A stretch of DNA of 64,000 nucleotides, from positions 682,001 through 746,000 of the forward strand of contig NZ_JBBIFX010000001.1 in the NCBI RefSeq assembly GCF_037543845.1, given 5' to 3'. The DNA is from Gymnodinialimonas ulvae (GTDB lineage Bacteria > Pseudomonadota > Alphaproteobacteria > Rhodobacterales > Rhodobacteraceae). A model generated the notes under the pieces. The model saw only the letters and a program-made list of their open reading frames with translations. It had not been told where the DNA came from and made no database searches. Shown here in pieces: positions 35,631 through 44,336 of the stretch; positions within the stretch are counted from its first letter, which is position 1; every line of letters begins with the position of its first letter. The position numbers were made by a program, and so were the translations under genes.

Positions 35631-36467
35631 ATGCACTTCCAGACATGCTATCGGCCGACCCGGATGGGGGGCATGCGCGTGATCCACGACGCCCTCCATA
35701 CTGCCTATGGCACTTGCCAAAGCGATGCCGTTTTGGCGCGTTTGCTCAGTGCGGACGTGGAGGATCTGGCGTCCGTGGGTGTGACGGAGTGCGAGATCGA
35801 GGGGCAGGCGGTCCACTTCGCGACCGATATGGAGCGCGACCCCATTCAGCGCACGCACCGCAACGGCGCGTTTTTCGAGCCGGAAGAACTGGCCCTGATA
35901 CGCCAGCATTTGCCGTCGGGCGGTACGTTTCTGGATATCGGGGCCAACGTGGGCAATCATAGCCTCTTCGCCGGGCTGTTTTGTGGCGCGGGTCGGATTA
36001 TTCCGTTCGAACCCAATCCTTTAGCCTATCGTTTGCTGGTTTTGAACCTTGTGATGAACGATCTGCACGGCCGCACGACGTTCGATTATGTGGGCTTCGG
36101 CGCGTCCGATGTGGACGCCGAAGGGTTCGCCATGTCCGAGCGGCGCAAGAACCTTGGCGCGGCGCGGATGATGCCGGGGCAGGGCGGCATCGCGACCCTG
36201 CGTCCCGATGATTTCCTGTCCAACGAGACGCCAGATTTCATCAAGATCGACGTCGAGGGGATGGAGATGGAGGTCTTGCGGGGCCTGTCCAAGACCATCA
36301 AACGTATGCGCCCCGTGCTTCTGGTCGAGGTCGACCGCGGCAATATCCACGACTTCGCCGATTGGCGGCTGGCCCATGGTTTCGCGCTGCCGGCGTCGGT
36401 CAAGCATTATCCGGAAAACCGCAATTTCCTTTGCGTGCCGGAAGAGCGGATGGAGACGCGCGCATGA
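35631..36467 (+). CDS. FkbM-family methyltransferase
   Basis: A 278-aa class I methyltransferase of the FkbM type. SAM-binding motif I is TFLDIGANVGNHSLFAGLF, the acidic residue follows in IPFEPNPLAYRLL, and the FkbM signature DFIKIDVEGMEMEVLRGL is present. Such enzymes O-methylate sugars or small molecules, often in surface polysaccharide loci. Starts at 35631 or at ATG 35673 are possible. It overlaps the next gene by 4 nt (ATGA). Its place inside the suf operon is unexpected. Confidence 0.88.
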   Translation: MHFQTCYRPTRMGGMRVIHDALHTAYGTCQSDAVLARLLSADVEDLASVGVTECEIEGQAVHFATDMERDPIQRTHRNGAFFEPEELALIRQHLPSGGTFLDIGANVGNHSLFAGLFCGAGRIIPFEPNPLAYRLLVLNLVMNDLHGRTTFDYVGFGASDVDAEGFAMSERRKNLGAARMMPGQGGIATLRPDDFLSNETPDFIKIDVEGMEMEVLRGLSKTIKRMRPVLLVEVDRGNIHDFADWRLAHGFALPASVKHYPENRNFLCVPEERMETRA

Positions 36468-37270
36468 CACCGCCGCTGCGCCTTTACTATTGGCCCGCGC
36501 CGAATTTCGGCGATGCGTTGAGCCACCTGATCGTGGAGCATGTGTCGGGCCGTAAGGTCGAACAGGTGCGCCCGAAACAGGCGGAGCTCTTTGCCTTGGG
36601 GTCCCTGATGCATGTGATCGCCAAGCATTGGACCGATCACAGCCGGGGCGAGGGGCCGATCTTGTGGGGGACGGGGGTGCTCAACCCGTTCATGCGCAAG
36701 GAGTTTCTTGAAAACGTGCGCGTGCGTCTGCTGCGGGGGCCGATCACGGCGGCGTTTTTGCGCCTGAAGGTGACGGAGTTCGGCGATCCCGGGCTTCTGG
36801 CGGATGCGGCCATCGGGCCCGCGCCCGCGCGGCGGGACCGCATCGCAATCGTGCCGCATCACAGCCAGATGGACGACCCGCGGTTCGCGCAGATGGTGGC
36901 CGATGATCCGGCGCTGCACCTGATCGACGTGCGTGGTGATCCGGTGACGGTCTGCCGAGAGATCGCGGCCTCGGCCCATGTGTTTTCGGCCAGCCTGCAC
37001 GGGTTGATCGTCGCCGATGCCTACGGCGTGGCGAACACCTGGTTGGACCCCGAAGACCAGGGCCGTCTGAAATACCACGATTATGCCGCATCCATCGGGC
37101 GCGACATGACCTATCCCACTGAAATCGCGGATCTTCCTGCGGCGGCGCGTGCCGTCAAGGACCGCCCGATTCCCTACAAAGAAGGTATCGAGCGTTGCCG
37201 CGAGAGCCTTTTGCGCCATTTCCCGGCAGAGCTGCGCGCTGCCCAACCTGATGAGGTATCCCATGCTTGA
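36464..37270 (+). CDS. Polysaccharide pyruvyl transferase-like protein
   Basis: A 268-aa protein with features of the polysaccharide pyruvyl transferase family: N-terminal YYWPAPNFGDALSHLIVEHV, central LWGTGVLNP and RLLRGPITAAFL, and the C-terminal FSASLHGLIVADAYGVANTW. The family adds ketal-pyruvate to sugars of exopolysaccharides. Overlaps of 4 nt with the FkbM gene and 8 nt with sufC tie it into the suf operon by translation. Its substrate is unknown. Confidence 0.85.
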   Translation: MTPPLRLYYWPAPNFGDALSHLIVEHVSGRKVEQVRPKQAELFALGSLMHVIAKHWTDHSRGEGPILWGTGVLNPFMRKEFLENVRVRLLRGPITAAFLRLKVTEFGDPGLLADAAIGPAPARRDRIAIVPHHSQMDDPRFAQMVADDPALHLIDVRGDPVTVCREIAASAHVFSASLHGLIVADAYGVANTWLDPEDQGRLKYHDYAASIGRDMTYPTEIADLPAAARAVKDRPIPYKEGIERCRESLLRHFPAELRAAQPDEVSHA

Positions 37271-38018
37271 GATCAAAGGCCTGGCCGTAAAACTGGAAGA
37301 AGAAGACAAGCAGATCCTGAAGGGCGTCGACCTGAGCGTCGAGGCCGGCAAGGTGCACGCGATCATGGGGCCAAACGGCTCGGGCAAGTCGACCTTGTCC
37401 TACGTGTTGTCGGGGCGCGACGGCTATGAGGTCACCGGCGGGGCGGCGACGCTGGAGGGGGCAGACCTGCTGGATATGGACCCCGAAGAGCGCGCGGCGG
37501 CGGGCCTGTTCCTGGCGTTCCAATACCCGGTCGAGATCCCCGGCGTGGGCAACATGACCTTCCTGCGCACGGCGCTCAACGCGCAGCGCAAGGCACGTGG
37601 CGAGGACGAGATCAGCGCGGGCGATTTCCTCAAGCTGATCCGCGCCAAGGCGAAGGATCTCAAGATCGACGCGGACATGTTGAAGCGTCCGGTCAATGTG
37701 GGCTTCTCGGGCGGCGAGAAAAAGCGCAACGAGATCCTGCAGATGGCGATGCTTGAGCCGAAGATGTGCATTCTGGATGAGACGGATTCCGGCCTCGACG
37801 TGGACGCGATGAAGCTGGTCTCCGAAGGGGTCAACGCGCTGCGCGATGCGGGGCGTGGGTTCCTTGTGATCACGCATTATCAACGGCTGCTCGACCACAT
37901 CAAACCCGATGTCGTGCACATCATGGCCGATGGCCGCATCGTGAAAACCGGCGGCCCGGAACTGGCCCTTGAGGTCGAGAAGAACGGCTATGCCGATATC
38001 CTGGCGGAGGTGGCGTAA
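37263..38018 (+). CDS. sufC: SUF system ATPase SufC
   Basis: A 251-aa ABC-type ATPase of the SufBC2D complex. Walker A is GPNGSGKSTLSYVLSG near residues 39-54, the SufC-type signature FSGGEKKRNEILQMAML, and Walker B CILDETDSGLDVDAM. ATP hydrolysis drives rearrangement of the SufB-SufD core during cluster assembly. It starts 8 nt inside the preceding gene and its stop overlaps sufD (TAATG). Confidence 0.97.
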   Translation: MLEIKGLAVKLEEEDKQILKGVDLSVEAGKVHAIMGPNGSGKSTLSYVLSGRDGYEVTGGAATLEGADLLDMDPEERAAAGLFLAFQYPVEIPGVGNMTFLRTALNAQRKARGEDEISAGDFLKLIRAKAKDLKIDADMLKRPVNVGFSGGEKKRNEILQMAMLEPKMCILDETDSGLDVDAMKLVSEGVNALRDAGRGFLVITHYQRLLDHIKPDVVHIMADGRIVKTGGPELALEVEKNGYADILAEVA

Positions 38019-39319
38019 TGGCGGCCCCTGCTGCGAAAATGGATGCGACCGAGGCGCGGATTGCCGCGCTGTCCATGCCCGACGGCGCGACCTGGGCGCA
38101 GGAGGCGCGCAAGGCCGCGCTGGCCCGCGTGCGTGAGATGGGTCTGCCGACGCGGCGCGATGAGTATTGGCGCTACACCGACCCTGCGAGCCTGGTACAG
38201 GCCAGCGCGCCGCGCGCCGCGATCTTCGATGACCGTGACGAGCCGCCGGTGTTCGGCGATATCGACAAGCTGAACATCGTGTTTGTCGATGGCGTGTTCG
38301 ACGCCGACCGCTCTGATCCGCTGGAAATGGCGGGGTTGGAGATCGAGCGTCTGTCCGATGCGATGTCCACCGACATCCACTGGGCGCGTGATCTGTATGG
38401 CGTGCGGGAGACGGCGGGTCAGGACCCTGTGGCGCGGCCCCTGGCGGCGCTCAACACCGCATTTGCCACCGATGGCGTGGTGATCCGCGCAACCGGCAGG
38501 GCGGCCAAGCCGGTGTGCTTCATCTACCTGCACCGCGACGAAACCTCGGACGCGATCCTGCACCATCTGGTGAAGGTCGAGCCGGGCGCCGAGGTCACGA
38601 TTCTGGAGCTCGGGCCAGCGGCGGCGCGCTTCAACAAATGCATGGAGATCGACGTGGCCGACACCGGCGCGTTCCACCATGTCCGCGCGCAGGGCCGTGA
38701 CCACGAACGCCGGGCTGCGACGCATATGTTTGGCCGGGTCGGGGCGGAGTCCTTGTACAAGAGCTTCACGCTGACCGCGAATGGTGTGATGACACGCAAT
38801 GAGCATGTCATTGAAATCGTGGGGGATAATTGCTCGGCCCATGTGGCCGGGGCCGCCTTGGGCGATGCCAAGGGCGCGCCGTTCCACCATGACGACACGG
38901 TCTTCGTGACCCATGATGCCGTCGGCTGCGAAAGTCGCCAGGTGTATAAGAAGGTGCTGCGCAACGGGGCCGAGGGCGTGTTTCAAGGCAAGATTCTTGT
39001 CAAAGAAGGCGCGCAGAAAACCGATGGCTATCAGATCAGCCAATCGCTCCTTCTCGATGACGACAGCTCGTTCCAGGCCAAGCCAGAGCTGGAAATCTAC
39101 GCCGATGATGTGGCCTGTTCACATGGCTCGACCACCGGCGCGATTGACGAGACGGCGTTGTTCTACCTGCGCTCGCGCGGCGTGCCCACCGATATCGCGA
39201 CGGACCTTCTGGTGGTGGCGTTCCTGGCCGAAGCGATTGACGAAATCGACAGTGAGGATCTGCGCGATGACATTACCGCGCGGCTGATGCACTGGCTGGA
39301 GCGGCGCAGGCAGGGCTGA
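38018..39319 (+). CDS. sufD: Fe-S cluster assembly protein SufD
   Basis: A 433-aa SufD, partner of SufB in the scaffold. The N-terminus is helical (RRDEYWRYTDPASL); the beta-helix core includes VIEIVGDNCSAHVAGAALGD, FQGKILVKEGAQKTDGYQIS and ADDVACSHGSTTGAIDETAL, with the His that acts in cluster building. Translation is coupled to sufC by a one-base overlap. Confidence 0.96.
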   Translation: MAAPAAKMDATEARIAALSMPDGATWAQEARKAALARVREMGLPTRRDEYWRYTDPASLVQASAPRAAIFDDRDEPPVFGDIDKLNIVFVDGVFDADRSDPLEMAGLEIERLSDAMSTDIHWARDLYGVRETAGQDPVARPLAALNTAFATDGVVIRATGRAAKPVCFIYLHRDETSDAILHHLVKVEPGAEVTILELGPAAARFNKCMEIDVADTGAFHHVRAQGRDHERRAATHMFGRVGAESLYKSFTLTANGVMTRNEHVIEIVGDNCSAHVAGAALGDAKGAPFHHDDTVFVTHDAVGCESRQVYKKVLRNGAEGVFQGKILVKEGAQKTDGYQISQSLLLDDDSSFQAKPELEIYADDVACSHGSTTGAIDETALFYLRSRGVPTDIATDLLVVAFLAEAIDEIDSEDLRDDITARLMHWLERRRQG

Positions 39320-39324
39320 AGCGA

Positions 39325-39897
39325 ATGGCACTTGTCCCCGATATCGTCGGCTCCTACAGGCGCCCGCGCCCGGTGTTTTCCGGGTTGCTGGCGCGTGGGG
39401 CCGACGAAAAGACGGGTCTGGTGTTCCTGCTTCTGGCGATGGCCATGGGCTTCGTGTCGCAATTGCCCGGCGTCTCGCGCCGCGCAAACCTGCCCGACCC
39501 GGAGTTCGAGGCCGCGATCGCCGCCGAACGCAACGATGTGCGTCCGATCGAGGGCGTCGAAGTGCCCGCGGGCATGGTGGATGCCAAATTCGACGCGCTG
39601 TTGTCGGCGGAAATCATGGTCTGGTTCCTGATCCTGCCGCTGGTGTTTTATGGGGTGGCGATGATTGGTCATCTGATCGCAAAGCTGCTCGGCGGCAAAC
39701 CGGACACCACGGCTTCGCGGCTGGCGTTGTTCTGGGCGTTGGTGGTGGCGGTGCCGCTCAAGCTGTTCCACGGGCTGGTTTTCGGCATGATCGGGCCGGG
39801 TCCGGCGCTGAGCGTTGTGGGCTTCATGTGGTTCGCGGTGTTGATGTGGAACTGGACGATGAACCTGCGCGTCGCGGGATGGGAGGGGCCGAGATGA
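39325..39897 (+). CDS. YIP1-family-like membrane protein
   Basis: A 190-aa protein with an N-terminal polar segment and four hydrophobic helices (TGLVFLLLAMAMGFVSQLPG; IMVWFLILPLVFYGVAMIGH; LALFWALVVAVPLKLFHGLV; LSVVGFMWFAVLMWNW). The layout resembles YIP1-domain proteins. It begins 5 bp after the sufD stop and overlaps a similar protein by 4 nt. Its function in Fe-S assembly is unknown; such pairs sit in suf operons of related bacteria. Confidence 0.75.
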   Translation: MALVPDIVGSYRRPRPVFSGLLARGADEKTGLVFLLLAMAMGFVSQLPGVSRRANLPDPEFEAAIAAERNDVRPIEGVEVPAGMVDAKFDALLSAEIMVWFLILPLVFYGVAMIGHLIAKLLGGKPDTTASRLALFWALVVAVPLKLFHGLVFGMIGPGPALSVVGFMWFAVLMWNWTMNLRVAGWEGPR

Positions 39898-40493
39898 GTG
39901 ATCTGTTGCGGCTTCCGGTCCTGATGGAAATGGTGCGCCAGACAGTTTCGGACCCGTCCGAAGGCGCTGAGGCGATCCTGCGCCTTGGCCTGCCGCGCGC
40001 GGCACTTTGGTTGGCGTTTTCGCTGATGATCGTGCTGTCGATGATCCTCGGGATTTTGGTCATGTTGGCGCTTGGCCCGCCCGAAGACGGCCCGCTGACG
40101 GGGCAATCGCCCGTGGTCCTTGGCCTTTTGCAGGGCGCGTTCCTGTTCCTCGGCGTGCACGCGATCGTCCGTATCGGGCACATCTTCGGCGGCACCGGCG
40201 GGTTCGACGGCGCGCTGGCGCTGGTGACCTGGCTGCAGTTCATCTTCATCGTCTTGCAAGTCGTGCAATTGGTGTTTGCCCTTGTTGTCCCGCCCTTGGC
40301 CGGCATCGTCTCGTTGCTCGCGATTGCCCTGTTTTTCTGGCTTCTGAGCCACTTCATCACTGTGCTCCACGGCTTTACTTCGGTCGGTCAGGTCTTCCTG
40401 ATGACGCTGCTGAGCTTTTTGGGCATCCTTTTCACCCTCAGCCTGGTCCTGACCCTGCTTGGGATCGGGCTTCCGACGGAACCATCGATATGA
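39894..40493 (+). CDS. YIP1-family membrane protein
   Basis: A 199-aa polytopic membrane protein with five hydrophobic helices and the YIP1-type core (LWLAFSLMIVLSMILGILVM; GTGGFDGALALVTWLQFIFI; LSHFITVLHGFTSVGQVFLM). It is distinct in sequence from the preceding protein but of the same size and arrangement, so they may form a heteromeric membrane complex. It overlaps the neighbours on both sides by 4 nt (ATGA). Confidence 0.78.
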   Translation: MSDLLRLPVLMEMVRQTVSDPSEGAEAILRLGLPRAALWLAFSLMIVLSMILGILVMLALGPPEDGPLTGQSPVVLGLLQGAFLFLGVHAIVRIGHIFGGTGGFDGALALVTWLQFIFIVLQVVQLVFALVVPPLAGIVSLLAIALFFWLLSHFITVLHGFTSVGQVFLMTLLSFLGILFTLSLVLTLLGIGLPTEPSI

Positions 40494-41713
40494 GCTATGA
40501 CATCCATGCGATCCGCGCCGATTTCCCCATCCTCGCCCGCGAGGTGAACGGCAAACCGCTGGTCTATCTCGACAATGGCGCCTCGGCGCAAAAACCGCAG
40601 GTGGTGATCGACGCCATCACGCAGGCCTACGCACAGGAATATTCCAACGTGCACCGCGGCCTGCATTACCTCAGCAACCTCGCGACCGAGAAATATGAGG
40701 GCGTGCGCGGCACGATTGCGCGGTTCCTCGGCGCGAAGGATGAGGATGAGATTGTCTTCACCTCCGGCACCACCGAGGGGATCAACCTTGTGGCCTACGG
40801 ATGGGCCATGCCCCGGATGCAGGCAGGCGACGAGATCATCCTGACCATTGCCGAGCATCACGCCAATATCGTGCCGTGGCATTTTCTGCGCGAGCGGCAG
40901 GGCGTGAAGCTGGTGTGGGTCGATGTGGATGCCAATGGCGATCTGGATCCGCAGGCGGTGATCGACGCGATGGGCCCGAAAACCCGGCTGATCGCCATGA
41001 GCCACATGTCCAACGTGCTTGGCACCGTCTTTGACGTCAAAACCGTGGTCGAGGCGGCCCATGCGCGCGACATCCCGGTGCTTGTCGATGGATCACAGGC
41101 GGCGGTGCATATGCCGGTTGACGTGGAAGAGATCGGCGCCGATTTCTACGCGATCACCGGCCACAAGCTTTATGGCCCGAGCGGGTCGGGCGCGATCCAT
41201 ATCCGCAAGGACCGCATGGCCGAGATGCGCCCGTTCCTGGGCGGCGGCGACATGATCCGCGAGGTGCACCGCGATGCGGTCACCTGGAATGATCCGCCGA
41301 TGAAGTTCGAGGCCGGCACACCGGGTATCGTGCAACAGATCGGGCTTGGCGTCGCGCTGGACTACATGATGGGCGTCGGCATGGACAGGATCGCCGCCCA
41401 TGAGGCCGAGCTTGCGGGCTATGCAAAGGACCGGCTCGAGGGGCTGAACTGGCTGCAATTGCAGGGGAAGTCCGCCGGAAAGGGTGCGATTTTCAGCTTC
41501 ACGCTTGAGGGCGCGGCCCATGCCCATGACATCTCGACAGTACTCGACAAGAAGGGCGTCGCAGTGCGCGCGGGCCACCATTGCGCGCAGCCGTTGATGG
41601 AACATATGGGTGTGAACGCCACCGCCCGCGCCAGCTTCGGGATGTACAACACCAAGGCCGAGGTTGATGTGCTGGTCGACGCGCTGGAGCTGTGCCACGA
41701 GCTGTTTGCGTAA
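40490..41713 (+). CDS. sufS: Cysteine desulfurase SufS
   Basis: A 407-aa group II desulfurase. Start FPILAREVNGKPLVYLDNGA, AEHHANIVPWHFL, PLP-Lys in YAITGHKLYGPSG, and the active-site Cys in VRAGHHCAQPLM are typical of SufS/CsdA. It usually works with a SufE or SufU acceptor, none of which is in this window. It closes the operon; a weak GC hairpin and T-rich stretch follow near 41728-41750. Confidence 0.96.
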   Translation: MSYDIHAIRADFPILAREVNGKPLVYLDNGASAQKPQVVIDAITQAYAQEYSNVHRGLHYLSNLATEKYEGVRGTIARFLGAKDEDEIVFTSGTTEGINLVAYGWAMPRMQAGDEIILTIAEHHANIVPWHFLRERQGVKLVWVDVDANGDLDPQAVIDAMGPKTRLIAMSHMSNVLGTVFDVKTVVEAAHARDIPVLVDGSQAAVHMPVDVEEIGADFYAITGHKLYGPSGSGAIHIRKDRMAEMRPFLGGGDMIREVHRDAVTWNDPPMKFEAGTPGIVQQIGLGVALDYMMGVGMDRIAAHEAELAGYAKDRLEGLNWLQLQGKSAGKGAIFSFTLEGAAHAHDISTVLDKKGVAVRAGHHCAQPLMEHMGVNATARASFGMYNTKAEVDVLVDALELCHELFA

Positions 41714-41815
41714 CTCGCGCCACTTGCGCGCAGCGCGTCCTTCTTTGCTGTAAAAATAAATCCGCCCGAGGCAATCCCACGGCAGGCCAGGGACGCGACA
41801 TTCGCCGCTGACGCG

Positions 41816-42433
41816 CTACCCATCCGCCTCGATCAACCCAAGCCCCCGCAGGTAGATGCCGATCCCGGCCTCCAGCAGGTCTTCGGGCGGGAACGGCGCG
41901 TTGGCTCCGGGGCGCCCGCGCGCGAACAACTCCACCACACCGTGGCTCATCGCCCAGATATGGGCCGAGAACATCGACGGGGGCGGGCGTTTTTCGGGTG
42001 GAATATGCGCCGACAGCGCCTCTGCTGCGCGTTCCAGGACGTCGCGCGATTTGTTCGCCGCTGCGGCCAGTTCGGGCGTTGCGTTGGCCGATGTGCCGCT
42101 TTCGAACATCGCCATGTAGTGACCGGGAAACTTGCGCGCAAAGGCGAGGTAAGCCCGGCCCGTGGCCTCGAAGGCCGTCAGTGCCGAGGGTTGCCCACCG
42201 TTGAACGCATGGGCCATGAGGTCGGCGAAAATCTCGTGCCCCTGCCGCGCGCATTCCGCGATCAGATCCTCGCGCCCCTCGAAATGGCGATACACCGCCG
42301 CCGGGGTCACGCCCGCGTTCTTCGCGGCCTCCGACAGGGTGAAGCCCGTCGGTCCCTTCGTCTCGATCAGGCGCAGGGCCGCATCGACCAGGGCCTGTTT
42401 GAGGTTGCCGTGATGGTAGCCGCGTTTTGGCAT
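41816..42433 (-). CDS. TetR-family transcriptional regulator
   Basis: A 205-aa TetR regulator. The helix-turn-helix FTLSEAAKNAGVTPAAVYRH spans about residues 26-45, followed by a ligand-binding domain of about 150 residues with a WHG-like segment (HIWAMSHGVVELFARG). The start overlaps the ppk2 stop by one base, so it is second in that operon. Effector and targets unknown. Confidence 0.9.
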   Translation of the reverse strand: MPKRGYHHGNLKQALVDAALRLIETKGPTGFTLSEAAKNAGVTPAAVYRHFEGREDLIAECARQGHEIFADLMAHAFNGGQPSALTAFEATGRAYLAFARKFPGHYMAMFESGTSANATPELAAAANKSRDVLERAAEALSAHIPPEKRPPPSMFSAHIWAMSHGVVELFARGRPGANAPFPPEDLLEAGIGIYLRGLGLIEADG

Positions 42434-43320
42434 TACCGCGTCACATGTCCGGGATCGGACCAGATCTCGGGCCCGCCGGTGATCTCGGGATCGGGCGCGC
42501 CGGTCACATCGCTGTCCTTGCCGTCATACTCCAGCCCCTGCAGCACCGCACGGATCACCGCCAGTCGCGCCCGGCGTTTGTCGTCGGAGCGGATGATCGT
42601 CCAGGGCGCGGCGGTGGTGTGCGAACGCTCCAGCGTCTCGGCAATCGCCTCGGAATAGGCGTCCCATTTCTGCAGGCCGTCGACATCGATCCAGCTCAGC
42701 TTCCATTGCTTGAGCGGATCCCCCTCCCGGTCGAGAAACCGGCGCAATTGCTCGGCCCGCCCGACATTCAGCCAGATCTTCGTCAGGTGGATCCCGTCCT
42801 GCACAAGGGTGCTTTCAAAGCCGGGCAGTTGGGCAAAGAACGTTTCGCGCTGCGCGTCCGTGCAGAAGTCAAAAACCTGCTCCACAACTCCGCGATTGTA
42901 CCAGCTTCGATCAAACAGGCGGATTTCGCCGGCGGCGGGCAAGTGCTTGATATAGCGTTGGAAATACCATTGTCCGGCCTCGCGCTCGGTCGGTTTCGAT
43001 AGCGCCACAACACCCGCCGCGCGGGGGTTGAGGTTCTCGCGCATGCGCTTGATGGCGCCGCCCTTGCCGGCCGCGTCGCGCCCCTCGAACACCACCGCCA
43101 CGCGCGCGCCGCTCTCGCGCACCCAGGCCAGCATCTTCACCAATTCGATCTGCAGCGCGGCCAGATCCTCTTCATACGCACCCTTCTCCATCCGCTTGCC
43201 ATAGGGATAGGACGGGTCGAGCACGCGGTTCTTCTTGGCCGCCTTGATCTGATCGCGCACCCAATCGGGGGCGAGGTCGTCGAAATAGGCGCTGATTGCG
43301 CCGACATGGCTGTTGCTCAT
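42433..43320 (-). CDS. ppk2: Polyphosphate kinase 2
   Basis: A 295-aa single-domain PPK2. Walker A FEGRDAAGKGGAIKR, lid-region RYIKHLPAAGEIRLFDRSWY with NRGVVE, and a Walker B-like WIDVDGLQKWD are present. The enzyme transfers phosphate between polyphosphate and nucleoside diphosphates, usually favouring GTP or ATP formation. ATG at 43320 has GGCGGGCAAGCC upstream; a start 18 bp earlier is less typical. It is cotranscribed with a TetR gene. Confidence 0.95.
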   Translation of the reverse strand: MSNSHVGAISAYFDDLAPDWVRDQIKAAKKNRVLDPSYPYGKRMEKGAYEEDLAALQIELVKMLAWVRESGARVAVVFEGRDAAGKGGAIKRMRENLNPRAAGVVALSKPTEREAGQWYFQRYIKHLPAAGEIRLFDRSWYNRGVVEQVFDFCTDAQRETFFAQLPGFESTLVQDGIHLTKIWLNVGRAEQLRRFLDREGDPLKQWKLSWIDVDGLQKWDAYSEAIAETLERSHTTAAPWTIIRSDDKRRARLAVIRAVLQGLEYDGKDSDVTGAPDPEITGGPEIWSDPGHVTR

Positions 43321-43391
43321 GGCTTGCCCGCCTCTCAAGGCCCGGTCTGACCGGGAATGTTATTGCCTATTACATTAGGCATTGCGGGCGC

Positions 43392-44336
43392 TTAACGCAA
43401 ACCCGATACGGCATGCAACCGGTCGATGGCCTGGCTGAGCGCTTGCGGATCGGCATGTTGGGGCATGTGGCCGATCCCCTCCATCACCACAAGATTGGCG
43501 CCGGGGATGGCCTGCGCGAGGGGCTCGGAATGGATGTGGAGCGGCACGGTCAGGTCGGCGTCGCCATGCAGGATCTCGGTCGGCACTTCGATCTCGCCAT
43601 AGCGCGGCGCCATGGCTTCGATCTGCGGCAGCAAATTCGCGCGTTGCTGCGCATTTTCCAGAAGCGAAAAGCGGCGCAGAGTCAGGCCGGGACCAAAGTG
43701 CGCCACATAGCCATCGGGCGCGTCTTGCGGCGCGAACACCGCCTCGACACTGCGCGCGACATAGCTTTCGGGCACCCAGGCGGTGATCAGGTTGGCCAGG
43801 ACCGGCCCGCTGATCGGATGCGACAGCAGCGTGTAATAGAGGCCTGTTCCGGTGTCCCACGGATGCGACGCCCCGGCCAGAACCAGCAAGCCCGACACTG
43901 CGTCGGGCCGTTCCAGCGCCCAGGCCAGCGCCACCGCACCGCCGTAGGAATGGCCCACAACGATGGGCCGCTCGGCCCCCAACGCCGCCGCCGCATCGGC
44001 CAGCAAGCGCGCCTGATCGGCGGCCTGGGCGTTGCGCCCGATCATATCCGTATAGCCAAGGCCCGGACGGTCGAAGGCGATCACGCGGTAGCGGTCGCTG
44101 AGCCGGGCCACCATGTCGAAGGTCCAGTCGTTCACATTGCCGGACGCGCCGTGGATCAGAACCACGCTCGGCCCGGACCCTGCCTCGACGTAATGCACGC
44201 GGGTGCCATTGACCTCGACGAATTGGCCCGCGGGCGGATGCTCGGCCCGTGCGGCGCGTTCGTGGGCAGCGGCGCGCCAAAGCGTGACAATCGCGACCCC
44301 GGTGAGGAGGACCAAGATCCCAAGAAGGAATTTCAT
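43392..44336 (-). CDS. Membrane-anchored alpha/beta hydrolase
   Basis: A 314-aa alpha/beta hydrolase with an N-terminal hydrophobic anchor (MKFLLGILVLLTGVAIVTLW). The oxyanion segment is VLIHGASGNVNDW, the Ser nucleophile is in VVGHSYGGAVALAWAL, Asp in LHGDADLTVPL, and His in EGIGHMPQHADP. The catalytic triad is complete. It overlaps the metA stop by 4 nt and is probably cotranscribed. Substrate unknown; the anchor suggests it faces the periplasm. Confidence 0.87.
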   Translation of the reverse strand: MKFLLGILVLLTGVAIVTLWRAAAHERAARAEHPPAGQFVEVNGTRVHYVEAGSGPSVVLIHGASGNVNDWTFDMVARLSDRYRVIAFDRPGLGYTDMIGRNAQAADQARLLADAAAALGAERPIVVGHSYGGAVALAWALERPDAVSGLLVLAGASHPWDTGTGLYYTLLSHPISGPVLANLITAWVPESYVARSVEAVFAPQDAPDGYVAHFGPGLTLRRFSLLENAQQRANLLPQIEAMAPRYGEIEVPTEILHGDADLTVPLHIHSEPLAQAIPGANLVVMEGIGHMPQHADPQALSQAIDRLHAVSGLR

